This document shows, piece by piece, positions 1-9,413 of a DNA stretch of 64,000 nucleotides. The position numbers and the translations under genes are program-made. The stretch's first letter is position 1, and the number at the start of each line of letters is the position of its first letter. Location of the stretch: positions 62,001 to 126,000 of IMG/VR virus record IMGVR_UViG_3300035158_000183; one strand, given 5' to 3'. The stretch is from a virus. Below the pieces are notes generated by a model. That model saw nothing but the letters and a program-made list of their open reading frames with translations. It did no database searches and was not told the origin of the DNA.

Positions 1-163
1 CCAGTGAGTTCTTACCTGCATTACACTTAGCCTGATCCGGATATACTGCTATAGTAAAGATACATTTCTTGTCTGCCCACGATATCCTCACAAGGTCAAT
101 CTTATGATAGGCCTCGGCGTGGGTCACTCCATGCGCATCTTCTACTGATCTCTTGAATCCCAT
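1..163 (-). CDS. Small conserved phage protein, 3' part outside the window (paralogue of the next gene upstream)
   Basis: Only the first 54 codons are visible; the frame stays open to the window edge. The start is supported by an AAGGAG ribosome site 5 bases before the ATG, which overlaps the stop of the preceding gene (stop at 173-175). I do not recognise a family. The N-terminus aligns with the preceding 108-residue protein: both begin M-[GA]-F-K, share an AYHKI motif near residues 19-23 followed by V-R, and then a hydrophobic strand followed by a D-Q-A motif. The two are therefore tandem duplicates, probably small beta-rich proteins. The role is unknown; the position at the end of the fibre block suggests a minor virion or assembly protein, which is inference. 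Confidence 0.75.
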   Translation of the reverse strand, partial: MGFKRSVEDAHGVTHAEAYHKIDLVRISWADKKCIFTIAVYPDQAKCNAGKNSL

Positions 164-172
164 AATATCTCC

Positions 173-499
173 TTATACATTTACTATGTCTTCGTCATCC
201 AGCTCAGCCTTGACGAAATCGTACAGAAGCTTAATATGATTGGTGTCTACAGGATCTACCTGGGATGTCCCTATTGTCGCTGTATAGTCAGCAGGCTTGA
301 CCATGTGGACATATATGCCCACCGGTGCCTCGTCTGCTTCCCTGGCTGCCTGGTCGTGGAATACGAATACCTTGACCCTACATCTCTGCTTGCCAGCCTT
401 CTCGCTGATGTGCCGTACATCTCGCACTACACCAATCTTATGATAAGCGTTGGGATGTACAGTCTCATCGGCGTCAGTGTACGAAAGTTTGAATGCCAT
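173..499 (-). CDS. Small conserved phage protein (108 aa), unknown function
   Basis: The ATG at 499 is chosen over an in-frame upstream ATG at 556 because a strong AAGGAGGA site lies 5-6 bases before it and because the resulting N-terminus (MAFKLSYTDA) matches that of the downstream paralogue. It overlaps the end of the sulfotransferase-like gene by 26 bases. The protein is 108 residues, with an AYHKI-like segment near residues 18-22, two predicted beta strands in the middle and an acidic C-terminus. No signal peptide or membrane segment is seen. No family recognised. It is a tandem paralogue of the partial gene at 1-163. Confidence 0.8.
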   Translation of the reverse strand: MAFKLSYTDADETVHPNAYHKIGVVRDVRHISEKAGKQRCRVKVFVFHDQAAREADEAPVGIYVHMVKPADYTATIGTSQVDPVDTNHIKLLYDFVKAELDDEDIVNV

Positions 500-1592
500 T
501 AGACTCCTCCTTGTCTCGCGGAGTATTTCTCCAGAAATTATTCTCGATACTCTCATCCAAGGTTATGGGTGAAGAATCGAGGTCATTACCGCACTCGAAC
601 CCGCAGGGTTCTTCTTGCCAATTAATTCTATTCTTTTCCGCATCTTCGATCAACTTAGCTCTGAAGCTAGATGAGTGCCTGCACGCTCTACAGTGAGCTT
701 CTACTACTGGCGCCTGTAACCTAGCGCAAGGCCAGCTTCTACCCTCACGACTAATGGGACGAGTAATATCACGGCTGAACTTAGCTAATGCACTGAAATC
801 CTTAGCTAAAAACTTATCCCATACATACTCGGCGTCACCCCAGAGATTAGACTTCTTCTGCTCTGGGTAACTACGCTTCAGGTCTGATCTGATAGCCGAG
901 GCAGCGGCCAAGAAGTTGCCTTCTCCCAAAAACTGCTGAATTCCCAATAGGGTACCCTCGGGATATGAGATGAGGTCATCAAACAGTACGTAGTGGACTG
1001 GAATCTCCGGATGCTTCTTAAGCCAAGCTGCAGCCATGACAGTAGTCTGGATAAACATCTTGGGACTGTGTACTACTTTATCCTGATACAAGTCTATAGA
1101 CTCTCCATTGAGCTTCTTGTACTTCTCATTACGGCGGAGGCGCTCCTGCGACTTAGCAACAGATCTGGGATGCCGCAACATGAAGACGATCTTATCGATA
1201 TAGCGTGGATCTGACTGGGCCAGGCCGCCTGATACTATCTTACAAACTGTAAGATTCCTCTTCGACTCAGCTTCCAATTGCTTAAGCTGGTCTTCCCGGT
1301 TCGGGCGGAACTGCACACCCCTTACTGTGAATGGGCACTCCCAGAAACCTGTAGGATTCAGATCTTTGGCAATCTCGACCTCTTCTAAAGCTTTAGGATT
1401 TGTCTTCCTATAGATATACATCCGATAAGCGTAGTGCTCATCCGACTCGTCGAGACCTTGCTCTAGCTCAAATCGTGACCGGCGCTCTTGGGGAAACTTC
1501 CCACCCAAGATACGTTCTTCCCCTAATGCTATGCTATGGCAGAGCATAGCTAAAGACGTACCTGATCTAGGACACCCAGAAATTACTATCAT
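474..1592 (-). CDS. P-loop sulfotransferase-like enzyme
   Basis: The 372-residue product begins with a strand and a Walker-A-like loop, GCPRSGTS at residues 6-13, which is the 5'-phosphosulfate-binding loop of PAPS-dependent sulfotransferases. Near residue 140 a strand ends in R-H-P-R-S-V-A-K-S-Q, matching the 3'-phosphate-binding Arg/Ser motif of the same fold. The C-terminal part carries four Cys (HCRAC, then CGFEC) that could bind a metal. The start at 1592 forms an ATGA overlap with the previous stop, preferred over an in-frame ATG at 1616 that would overlap more. Sulfotransferases move sulfate from PAPS to hydroxyl or amino groups. Its place among fibre genes suggests sulfation of a virion glycan or of host surface sugar; the substrate is inference. 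Fold assignment fairly sure, activity not shown. Confidence 0.72.
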   Translation of the reverse strand: MIVISGCPRSGTSLAMLCHSIALGEERILGGKFPQERRSRFELEQGLDESDEHYAYRMYIYRKTNPKALEEVEIAKDLNPTGFWECPFTVRGVQFRPNREDQLKQLEAESKRNLTVCKIVSGGLAQSDPRYIDKIVFMLRHPRSVAKSQERLRRNEKYKKLNGESIDLYQDKVVHSPKMFIQTTVMAAAWLKKHPEIPVHYVLFDDLISYPEGTLLGIQQFLGEGNFLAAASAIRSDLKRSYPEQKKSNLWGDAEYVWDKFLAKDFSALAKFSRDITRPISREGRSWPCARLQAPVVEAHCRACRHSSSFRAKLIEDAEKNRINWQEEPCGFECGNDLDSSPITLDESIENNFWRNTPRDKEESNGIQTFVH

Positions 1593-3064
1593 GATATACC
1601 CCACAGCTGACCCCACTTGGATATAGTGAAAGTCGCAGTATCTACATTAATATATCTGAACAAGCGATCTTGCAAGTAGCCATCGTAGCTTCCCACCGTA
1701 GTTCCGTAGTTTGCTATGCTGTCAGAGTAGTTAGATGAAGGGCCAAAGGCTGTAGAGATGTACGAGGTAGAATAGTGCCCATACGTTGTTGTGTAGCCAC
1801 CACGGTACAATTCATGGTAGGTATTATAGGTCCACGCAAAATACGCTCTGGACGTAACAGACTGAAAATACCACGTGGTAGGGTTCGAGGGGGAGACATA
1901 GGTCGTGTAATAGTACCCGTATGCATATAGCCCCAGCATGCCACCGACGCCTCCACCAGAATACTGCCATATCTCCTTGCGAGTAGAATTACTACCAGGC
2001 ACGAAGTTCTGCTTATCGTAGCTATCTGGAGATATATAGTGTACGCCGTTTCCCAGCCCACACCATAGGGGGTCGTAAGATTTCATACCACTAATGATCA
2101 TACGAAGCGTGGGTTCAGGGGAGGCATATTCGTACTCATACTCGTGGGCGCCCACTATAAAGGTTAAAGACACAGATAAGTCTTGAGCATCGCCGGTATA
2201 AGGAGACTTATTGTCGACCATAATCTCAATCTCATCATCAAAGTCTACCGCATACTGGGCATCATCCACATCCACCCCTGTAGATGCAGGATCTGCTGCC
2301 GCGTTTACATCCACTCCCTCGCCAGAGTTTGTGGTGAATACAGCATTCCCCCCAACGCTGATATTGACCCTTGGATCGGTGCTTGAGTCGGCTGCGTCAC
2401 ATTTGGCTGCCATCCTAACTAGATGGGCCTCGCCCATATGCCACCTGATATACTGTTCCTCCTGGTTCTGAAGAGCCTGGGTATCGTCTGCATTATTAAA
2501 GTTACCAGCTATCTTAAAGTCCATTTGGAAGCATCTAGCTGGGTCTCCATACTGGACCTCGTCTACCTTGACAATCTCGTATACATCACCATCATCCCAG
2601 TCATCCTCACTGCCACCTGAAAGAGTAGCCGCTACCCATTCGTGGTCATTGCTAGTTATTGTTCCGCTGCTACTATCGGTAATATTATAGATCGTACCAC
2701 CCACTAACTCGCCAAAGTTCCAGGGCCCAGATGAGTCTGTGAGATCACTACTATCGTTTCCGCCATCATGAGTGCCCGTCGAAATGATTCCGAATCTGCA
2801 ACCCTCTACTGTCACTCGTAATGCTGTAGCCGACTGCTTGGCGACCGCAGTAACTATCGAATATCGCCAGAAACCATTGGTATTTCTAAATCGTATCGGT
2901 GTGCCAGGCTGGAGAGCACTCATCATGCTAGGCGTCCAGTTGTTTACATCAAACTGGGTGTCGCTGACCCGCGCAATAGATGAGAGGTCGCCCCACGGCT
3001 TGAAGCTTTCCGACGACAATGGAGGAGAAAAACTATTCTGATTATCTGTTATGATATTTGTCAC
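1589..3064 (-). CDS. Putative tail fibre/tip protein, Tyr- and Ser-rich C-terminus (491 aa)
   Basis: The start is a GTG at 3064 with a good GGAGG site about 7 bases upstream; no better ATG is nearby. The 491-residue protein is beta-rich and acidic in the middle (many D, S and G). A C-terminal segment of roughly 120 residues is very rich in Tyr, Ser, Thr and Gly, typical of phage receptor-binding tips that present aromatic side chains to sugars. I do not recognise a named family. It follows the 1617-residue YadA-type fibre after 12 bases and shares an ATGA junction with the sulfotransferase-like gene, so it may cap or accompany that fibre. The function is inferred from composition and position. 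Confidence 0.6.
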   Translation of the reverse strand: MTNIITDNQNSFSPPLSSESFKPWGDLSSIARVSDTQFDVNNWTPSMMSALQPGTPIRFRNTNGFWRYSIVTAVAKQSATALRVTVEGCRFGIISTGTHDGGNDSSDLTDSSGPWNFGELVGGTIYNITDSSSGTITSNDHEWVAATLSGGSEDDWDDGDVYEIVKVDEVQYGDPARCFQMDFKIAGNFNNADDTQALQNQEEQYIRWHMGEAHLVRMAAKCDAADSSTDPRVNISVGGNAVFTTNSGEGVDVNAAADPASTGVDVDDAQYAVDFDDEIEIMVDNKSPYTGDAQDLSVSLTFIVGAHEYEYEYASPEPTLRMIISGMKSYDPLWCGLGNGVHYISPDSYDKQNFVPGSNSTRKEIWQYSGGGVGGMLGLYAYGYYYTTYVSPSNPTTWYFQSVTSRAYFAWTYNTYHELYRGGYTTTYGHYSTSYISTAFGPSSNYSDSIANYGTTVGSYDGYLQDRLFRYINVDTATFTISKWGQLWGIS

Positions 3065-3076
3065 TTGATACCTCCA

Positions 3077-6000
3077 TTAGCCACCCTGGAGTCCGTGGTG
3101 CTCCACCACATCCAACGATCCATACCACCTAACGTCATCAGTCTCGTTGGAACCTTGATCAATAATAAATCTGATGCCAACACCATCCACTGCAACATCC
3201 AAGGTCCACTCTTCTTCGTAACCACTGATATTTGACCAGGCATAAGTATTTATATTTTTACCAATTAATACCTTAGTGCCATCATTCCTACAAGCCACCA
3301 GCACTTGGCCAGTCCAGCCCTTACCTGCCTGGTCCCTTGTCTGATCTGCACCAGTGGGCCTGGCGATCAGATTAATTACACAACCATAGACCTTATTCGG
3401 ATCCATGTATAGCCATCCGGTGCCTAGAGCTTGTTCGGGGTAGAGTTGCTGCGAGCCGCTACCATTAAAGGTATGACCAAAGAGATGAGTGGTTGAGCGC
3501 TGTGTCTCGCTTCCTGCACTCACAGTACCAGTGGCAATCGCGTGTACTTCTTGGCCCCACCACCTAGCCCGAGCATACCTACCCTTGGCTATGGAATAAT
3601 CTGTATTAGCACGACAGTCTTCACCCAGTGCCAGAGAGTTCTGTCCTGTCCCAAAAGCTTCCCATCCTATTGCAATACTTCCTTGGCCGTTAGTGCTGGC
3701 CCCATAACCTACTGCCACACAGTATTGACTATTAATCCCTATTGCTCCCTTGCCGATTACGACATTTCGGGATGAGTAAGACTTGCTCTCTGCTCCTATA
3801 ACAATATTCTCTACTCCATCATTCTCAAGCTGACGGCCGATAGAGATAGCATCTTGGTAGCTGACATATGTTTCATACCCGATAGCAATACCATATGTAG
3901 CACCAGAATCTGTTGAGGTCTGTGGCCCGATTGCTATAGCATAATTAGAAGCGACAGCAGCTGCTGCGCCGACAGCAACTCCCTGAGTACTATTTTCGAT
4001 ATTTGCACTGTACCCTACAGCTACAGCCTGATTCGAAGAGGCATCTATGATTGCCTCCGCTCCCAACGCCACAGCCTGACCGGATTCCACAGCTGCTTCT
4101 CGCCCTATCCCAATACTGTCTGTCGCCTGAGGGGATGCTGTGTATCCTATTCCTATACCGTCAGCTCCACTAACTGTCGCTGCTTGCCCTATCCCTATAC
4201 CTCTATCAGCCGATATATCTACTTGTCGACCAATCCCAATTGCATCCTGGCCAGCTGCGTTACCCTGCCTGCCTATTGTGATGGCATCTGTGGATGTATC
4301 AGAAACGACGTTGTAGCCAATTGCAATTGAGTAATCTGACGCGGCCTCTGCTAATGGCCCTAGAGCTACTGCGCCCATGCCAGTTGTACTGGTCGTGTTA
4401 CCAATGGCTATACCAGACTCGCCAGAATCTTCTACGTTTGCGTTGTAACCTATCGCAATGCCATATTGGCTTACCGCGCCCACTGCAGCTTGGTCGCCCA
4501 GGGCTAATGATGATGTGGATTCTGCGGAAGCAGATTGGCCAATGGCCATACTAGTTGTGCCGGTGGCTTCCGCACCATAACCTATAGCTATTGCATAGAT
4601 AGCCTGGACAGAAGCACTAGCACCCATAGCAATACTATAGTCTGCAGGATTGGGGGGAGCTGGAGCGGCCTCCGCGCCGTAGCCTATTACGACGGCCTGC
4701 TGGGCGACCTGTACACTGGTACCAGAACCAAGAGCTATCGAGTGATCCGAAGCATCATCTAATTCCGCACCCTGTCCTATGGCAAGACCGCTTACTGAAG
4801 CTGCCGTAGTGGTCAGACCTATTGCTATAGCATTGTCGGCTGATATAGCAGCACTGACACCCACGGCAATACCGAAGTCGGAGCCTGCTGATGCCCATCG
4901 TCCTATAGCCACCGCACTATCAGCACTTACCTCGCTATCAGCACCCAGAGCTATAGCACACGTCGAGCTAGTAGTGGCACCAGTACCTATTGATACTGAA
5001 GCCGACGTGCCTGCTATGGCTCCCCCGCCCACAGCAACGCAAGCTCCATCTGCACTAGAACTCGTGCCTATTGCCACAGGCGAAGAACCACCACTAGCAC
5101 TGGCAGAAAAACCCATTGCAATAGCATACTGGCCAGCTGTGGTGCTTCGTCCTATGGCGATACCGTCCAGGTTGTCTACTTCCGAACTACGACCAATAGC
5201 TATACCATCATTACCATATGATGCAGCTTGGTATCCTACTGCGATTGCATAGGCAGAGCTAGCATCAGCCTGATACCCAATAGCCGTAGTAAAAGGGGCT
5301 GCCGTGTCAGCAGAAGCGCCGATAGCGATTGAGCCTGTACCTGTAGCAGAACAATTATAACCTACTACTACACAGTTGGTCTGCAGCGCATCTGCTTGCC
5401 GTCCGATTGCAACACTATTACTGTTGTCGGCTACTGCACCCTCGCCAATGCTGACCGTCCTCAGGCCCGACGCTTCTGCATCCTTGCCTATAGCCACAGT
5501 ACCTGTTGCAGACGCTGCGGCTTGATATCCGACAGCAATAGTATATTCATCACTACCTTGAGCTATATAGCCTATTCCTATCGTATAATCATCGCCGGCA
5601 TCTCCAGCTTGATATCCTATTGCTATCCCGTAATGACCAGAGCTAGAGAATTGCGAGCCGATGCCGACACTATAGTCTCCATCAGTACTGGCCTGAGATC
5701 CTAGACCTATTGCCTCTTCGCCACTAGCACCTGCTTGGTTCCCGATAGCAGCCGCGCCCTCGCCACTAGCACTAGCCTGGTAGCCTAGAGCTAATGAGTT
5801 ATCTGCTGATGTGGTGGCTGATACGCCTGCCGCCAGGGAGGCTTCTCCAGAAGCATCTGCGTTCATACCAACAGCAGCAGCAAAGTCAGTATTAACCGTA
5901 GCGCCATGACCCAGAGCCAAACCGCTCTCGGCTGCTGCACCGGCACCATATCCGAATGCATGTCCGTAATCGACACTAGCTGAAGCATTCACACCTACTG

Positions 6001-7930
6001 CTGCTGCATTCTCCGCCGAGCTACTTACCTGAGCGCTAACACCTACAGCCACAGAGCCTTGGCCTTCTACTCCACAAGCATACCCCACAGCTACAGAGTT
6101 TTCCGAATTATCCTGGACACTTGTTTGGGTTCCGAACACCGCAGCATTATCAGCCGAGGTACCTACACTACAACTTCTTCCTACTGCAATTGCAGATTCA
6201 GAGTTACTAGCAGCGCTATAGCCCATTGCTACAGCATAATCTGCCGTGCCAGAACACACGTAACCTATAGCCACTACCTGCTCTGCAGTTGAGCTGGAAC
6301 TGTAGCCCACTACTGTGGAGGCACCATTGCTGGCACCGACTGTTGCTTGGTATCCTATAGCTATCGAATGGTCTGAGTCGGCTGCCACTTCCGCCGCGTT
6401 ACCAATTGCGTAACTGTAATTTGAGTACACTATCGCACTGGCGCCCAGAGCATACGAGTAGGATGCGGTCTCGGCCCCGGGTGCTTCTACCGAGGCCTGA
6501 TAGCCCAGAGCGTACGAATATGATGCATTTCCGCTAGCATTAGCTACTATAGAGGCGCTGTATCCCAACGCGTAACTATAACTAGTATTACCGCCAGTAT
6601 CACACTGGATCTTGGCCTGGTAACCGATAGCGAAGCTGCTGTTAAGAGTAGCCGATGTCGCCGCATCGACGTTGGCATCATCGCCGATAGCGAAGCAACC
6701 TGCAACAGCTGAATCCTGACCCGCACTTATCCAAGCAGCCCACCCAATAGCGAACGACGAACCTAATACAGCATCAGTGCCAGTAGTAGTGATATAGGAT
6801 GAAGTGCCAATGGCAAAACTGTTTCCAATAGCAGAATCTGTTGCTCCTGTGTCTGCTAAGACATAAGCGCCCGATCCTATGGCAAAGTTCCCATCTAGGT
6901 TAGTGCCATTCTCCTTAGCGTCTACGTAGGCAGTCGGGCCGAACGCTACTGAGTTTACTACTGCCCCAGTGCCTGACTGTTTAACTTCTGCTGTATGACC
7001 GATTGCAATAGACGATGCACCGTTCGTGAAAGCATCTGTACCAATAGAGATAGAATTATCGGAATCGCCACTACCATGGCTCGCGCCATACCCGATAGCT
7101 ACAGCAGCGTCACCCCATGACCTGGAGTCTGCACCGATTGCCACTCCTCTACTATTATAGACCGTGGCATTATACCCTATAGCTGTCCCCCAACTGGCAC
7201 TTATACTCGCCTCTGGGCCTATGGCAGTACCCAGTGTAGAGGTGCTGGCGTCGTAGCCTATAGCTATGCCTCTGTACCCGGCTGAAGTGCTATATCCGAA
7301 TGCGATGGCATGCTCGCCACTAGTGGTTGCCTGGTCCCCCAGGGCATATGAGTTCTCACCAGCTGCTGTGGAATTAGGTCCTATGGCGAATGAGTTATTT
7401 CCCGAAGCATCCGCACTGACACCCTTCCTCTGAGTAGAGTTGGAGCCGGAACCTGCTTCAAAGAGCCCCATCTCGGAGCGTAGCTCCCACTGTGCTGGTG
7501 GTGAAAGCGGGTCGTCTACAAAGACAGCATCATTATTCTCGTCGTCGACGTAACAGACCCAGCCCTCTTCTGGGGTCGTGGCCTTCCATACACCGCTCGT
7601 CCACTCCACAATATCATTAGCAGCTGCTCCGCCCCAGCCTGCGTGTGTGGTGCCTGTACTATCCAGAATATATCTATCGCCAGTACTTGGGCCGCCCGGG
7701 GGCGCTGCGGTATTATCACGAATTTCTATGACGCTAGCACGTCTATTCCCGCCCCCACTAGCAGCTTCCCAGCTGCCCACGGCGACACCATATACGTTAA
7801 TCTGGCGGACATACAGAACCTTATCAATATTATCAAGATAAAGATTACCTTTGACCGAAGAGGTGGGCGCACCGTTACCGAATTGAATCTTGGCCCAGTT
7901 GGCTCTATCTAATTTTGATCCGAGTGCCAT
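3077..7930 (-). CDS. Giant tail fibre with YadA-head type beta-roll repeats (1617 aa)
   Basis: The start ATG has a strong AGGAGG site upstream. Residues 1-165 form a non-repetitive N-terminus with a W-E/Y-V-D segment like those at the base of phage fibres. Residues about 175-1450 are an array of some 14-17-residue repeats of the form [SA]-[IV]-A-[IVL]-G-x2-[AS]-x-[AS]; the span implies roughly 80-85 copies. This is the YadA/Hia head motif, which folds as a trimeric left-handed beta-roll. The C-terminal ~165 residues are a separate globular beta domain, a candidate tip. There is no YadA membrane anchor, so this is a phage fibre rather than an autotransporter. YadA heads usually have about 8-15 repeats, so this array is exceptionally long. 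A long rigid receptor-binding fibre is likely. Confidence 0.85.
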   Translation of the reverse strand: MALGSKLDRANWAKIQFGNGAPTSSVKGNLYLDNIDKVLYVRQINVYGVAVGSWEAASGGGNRRASVIEIRDNTAAPPGGPSTGDRYILDSTGTTHAGWGGAAANDIVEWTSGVWKATTPEEGWVCYVDDENNDAVFVDDPLSPPAQWELRSEMGLFEAGSGSNSTQRKGVSADASGNNSFAIGPNSTAAGENSYALGDQATTSGEHAIAFGYSTSAGYRGIAIGYDASTSTLGTAIGPEASISASWGTAIGYNATVYNSRGVAIGADSRSWGDAAVAIGYGASHGSGDSDNSISIGTDAFTNGASSIAIGHTAEVKQSGTGAVVNSVAFGPTAYVDAKENGTNLDGNFAIGSGAYVLADTGATDSAIGNSFAIGTSSYITTTGTDAVLGSSFAIGWAAWISAGQDSAVAGCFAIGDDANVDAATSATLNSSFAIGYQAKIQCDTGGNTSYSYALGYSASIVANASGNASYSYALGYQASVEAPGAETASYSYALGASAIVYSNYSYAIGNAAEVAADSDHSIAIGYQATVGASNGASTVVGYSSSSTAEQVVAIGYVCSGTADYAVAMGYSAASNSESAIAVGRSCSVGTSADNAAVFGTQTSVQDNSENSVAVGYACGVEGQGSVAVGVSAQVSSSAENAAAVGVNASASVDYGHAFGYGAGAAAESGLALGHGATVNTDFAAAVGMNADASGEASLAAGVSATTSADNSLALGYQASASGEGAAAIGNQAGASGEEAIGLGSQASTDGDYSVGIGSQFSSSGHYGIAIGYQAGDAGDDYTIGIGYIAQGSDEYTIAVGYQAAASATGTVAIGKDAEASGLRTVSIGEGAVADNSNSVAIGRQADALQTNCVVVGYNCSATGTGSIAIGASADTAAPFTTAIGYQADASSAYAIAVGYQAASYGNDGIAIGRSSEVDNLDGIAIGRSTTAGQYAIAMGFSASASGGSSPVAIGTSSSADGACVAVGGGAIAGTSASVSIGTGATTSSTCAIALGADSEVSADSAVAIGRWASAGSDFGIAVGVSAAISADNAIAIGLTTTAASVSGLAIGQGAELDDASDHSIALGSGTSVQVAQQAVVIGYGAEAAPAPPNPADYSIAMGASASVQAIYAIAIGYGAEATGTTSMAIGQSASAESTSSLALGDQAAVGAVSQYGIAIGYNANVEDSGESGIAIGNTTSTTGMGAVALGPLAEAASDYSIAIGYNVVSDTSTDAITIGRQGNAAGQDAIGIGRQVDISADRGIGIGQAATVSGADGIGIGYTASPQATDSIGIGREAAVESGQAVALGAEAIIDASSNQAVAVGYSANIENSTQGVAVGAAAAVASNYAIAIGPQTSTDSGATYGIAIGYETYVSYQDAISIGRQLENDGVENIVIGAESKSYSSRNVVIGKGAIGINSQYCVAVGYGASTNGQGSIAIGWEAFGTGQNSLALGEDCRANTDYSIAKGRYARARWWGQEVHAIATGTVSAGSETQRSTTHLFGHTFNGSGSQQLYPEQALGTGWLYMDPNKVYGCVINLIARPTGADQTRDQAGKGWTGQVLVACRNDGTKVLIGKNINTYAWSNISGYEEEWTLDVAVDGVGIRFIIDQGSNETDDVRWYGSLDVVEHHGLQGG
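3560..7400 (-). repeat. Tandem YadA-head coding repeats
   Basis: Degenerate tandem repeats of about 42-51 bases, each encoding one A-I-A-I-G-type beta-roll coil. They are conserved at the protein level and diverged at the DNA level, which shows an old, selected array rather than recent slippage. Confidence 0.85.
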
Positions 7931-7942
7931 GTAACGCCCCTC

Positions 7943-9388
7943 CTAGAATAGTGCGATAACTTCAATAACCGCTGCCCCTGTCCAGATTTGCACTGTATTA
8001 TTGTCTAAGTGTACCACATTCAAGTCCACAGCAGGCGAGCCATACATACCCCAGTAGTCCTGTTCTTCAGGTGTCACATCCAGGACATGGATAATTGGCT
8101 TCCGGCCGGTTCCGTGATTGATTACGACTGGCGTCTGCTCCCTCTCAGTCTCCGACAGATGTGAACGGTCGTAGCTATAATCCTGTCGCACTACTGTGGT
8201 CCCAATCCAGTTATAGAGTGCATTGTCTAGCTCACCGATAGCCGTCTCCAGAGGTGCATTCTGAGTCACATAGTTTGTATGAGCATAATCTGGTGTGGCA
8301 TCGGTATTGCTATCCATACCAGTGAAAGCTCGCACTACATCGAAGACAGCATCCGCACCAGTGTTAGTGTAGTGGACACCGTGTGGGTTGGTTGCTGAAA
8401 CTGTACCAGACCCCGTATAATTCACATGCTGCTGCAAGTTGACAGTCGGGTTTGGTGCCCAAGGCGAAACCGCATCACTATACCAGCTACTCGAGCCCTT
8501 GACAGCTTGGATCTCGTACCGTAGCCTCTTGACCTCATTCTCCAGGGAAGTGTACGGTCCCACACGAGCTTGAACTGCTGCCGCTGGGGGTGGAGGTTTG
8601 ATGTCAGTAAACGGGTGGGTGTGCGCCGCTACCGGAAGACCAGCATGGCTCACACCTGCAGGATTGGCCCCCCAGCCACCTGATACATTGTGCAGCTTAA
8701 GTATCGCATCAAGCTGATCAGCTATACTATACTTGAGTGGCGTACCCAGCTGATATGTCGGATACACATCTGGGTCATAGATATCCTTATTCAGCTGTGC
8801 GACGTAGGTTTCTAGGGTACCGGTACGTGTGTCAAGGCTGCCCACTGCACCCACATAGGACCCGTCCCTATACCCTTCACCTATAGCTGCCCACAGAGGA
8901 TCCAGGTCCACCGTACCACCGGCAGCAGTTTCACCACTGACGTTGGCAATAGCCTCGTAAACGTCCTCAAACTTCTCAGCTATAGTCTTGGGTCTGTGGG
9001 TGGCAGAGTCCCAGTATCTCCCGTCAGCCTTAGTGGCGTCAGCGTCATTGAAGACGAATAGGGTAGACCCCTGTATGCCGTAGACAAAGCAGTCGATCTT
9101 CTCTGGGAGGCCCTTGCCAGCGGCCGTACTCCATCGTGCATCTGTGTTCCCTGCGGGCAGAGAATTGAGTATCGGATGAGTGTAATTTCTCCAATCACTA
9201 CGAATACTTTGGAGATTCTGCGCCACCGACCGGACAAAAGCATTGAGGTCTGAGGAGCTGATGGCTCCTGTGGACGGCGTATTAAATGAGAAAATAGTCC
9301 CACCGCCCTGACTCACCACGCTGGACGCACGGTTGGTTTCGGCGGCAGTTGCCATCCATGACCAGTTAAATCCGTATGAAGTCGCCAT
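7943..9388 (-). CDS. Putative tail fibre/adaptor protein (481 aa)
   Basis: The ATG at 9388 follows a GGAGG site. The N-terminal third is helical and polar with the feel of an attachment domain; the middle has a Pro-rich stretch (DIKPPPPAAA) and a predicted coiled coil (V-K-R-L-R-Y-E-I-Q). The C-terminal ~70 residues (V-V-I-N-H-G-T-G-R, then I-H-V, ending in V-I-E-V-I-A-L-F) resemble the short beta domain found at the C-terminus of many phage tail fibre and spike proteins. It lies between the discoidin-like group and the YadA-type fibre, and may connect them. Family-level recognition is weak and the role is inferred. Confidence 0.55.
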   Translation of the reverse strand: MATSYGFNWSWMATAAETNRASSVVSQGGGTIFSFNTPSTGAISSSDLNAFVRSVAQNLQSIRSDWRNYTHPILNSLPAGNTDARWSTAAGKGLPEKIDCFVYGIQGSTLFVFNDADATKADGRYWDSATHRPKTIAEKFEDVYEAIANVSGETAAGGTVDLDPLWAAIGEGYRDGSYVGAVGSLDTRTGTLETYVAQLNKDIYDPDVYPTYQLGTPLKYSIADQLDAILKLHNVSGGWGANPAGVSHAGLPVAAHTHPFTDIKPPPPAAAVQARVGPYTSLENEVKRLRYEIQAVKGSSSWYSDAVSPWAPNPTVNLQQHVNYTGSGTVSATNPHGVHYTNTGADAVFDVVRAFTGMDSNTDATPDYAHTNYVTQNAPLETAIGELDNALYNWIGTTVVRQDYSYDRSHLSETEREQTPVVINHGTGRKPIIHVLDVTPEEQDYWGMYGSPAVDLNVVHLDNNTVQIWTGAAVIEVIALF

Positions 9389-9413
9389 ATTAGCCTCCGA
9401 GTTTAATTATACC

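Noticed and set aside
3560-7400. CRISPR-like regular repeats
   Set aside because: The period follows the YadA coil in frame, repeats are diverged at DNA level and the whole stretch is one open frame.
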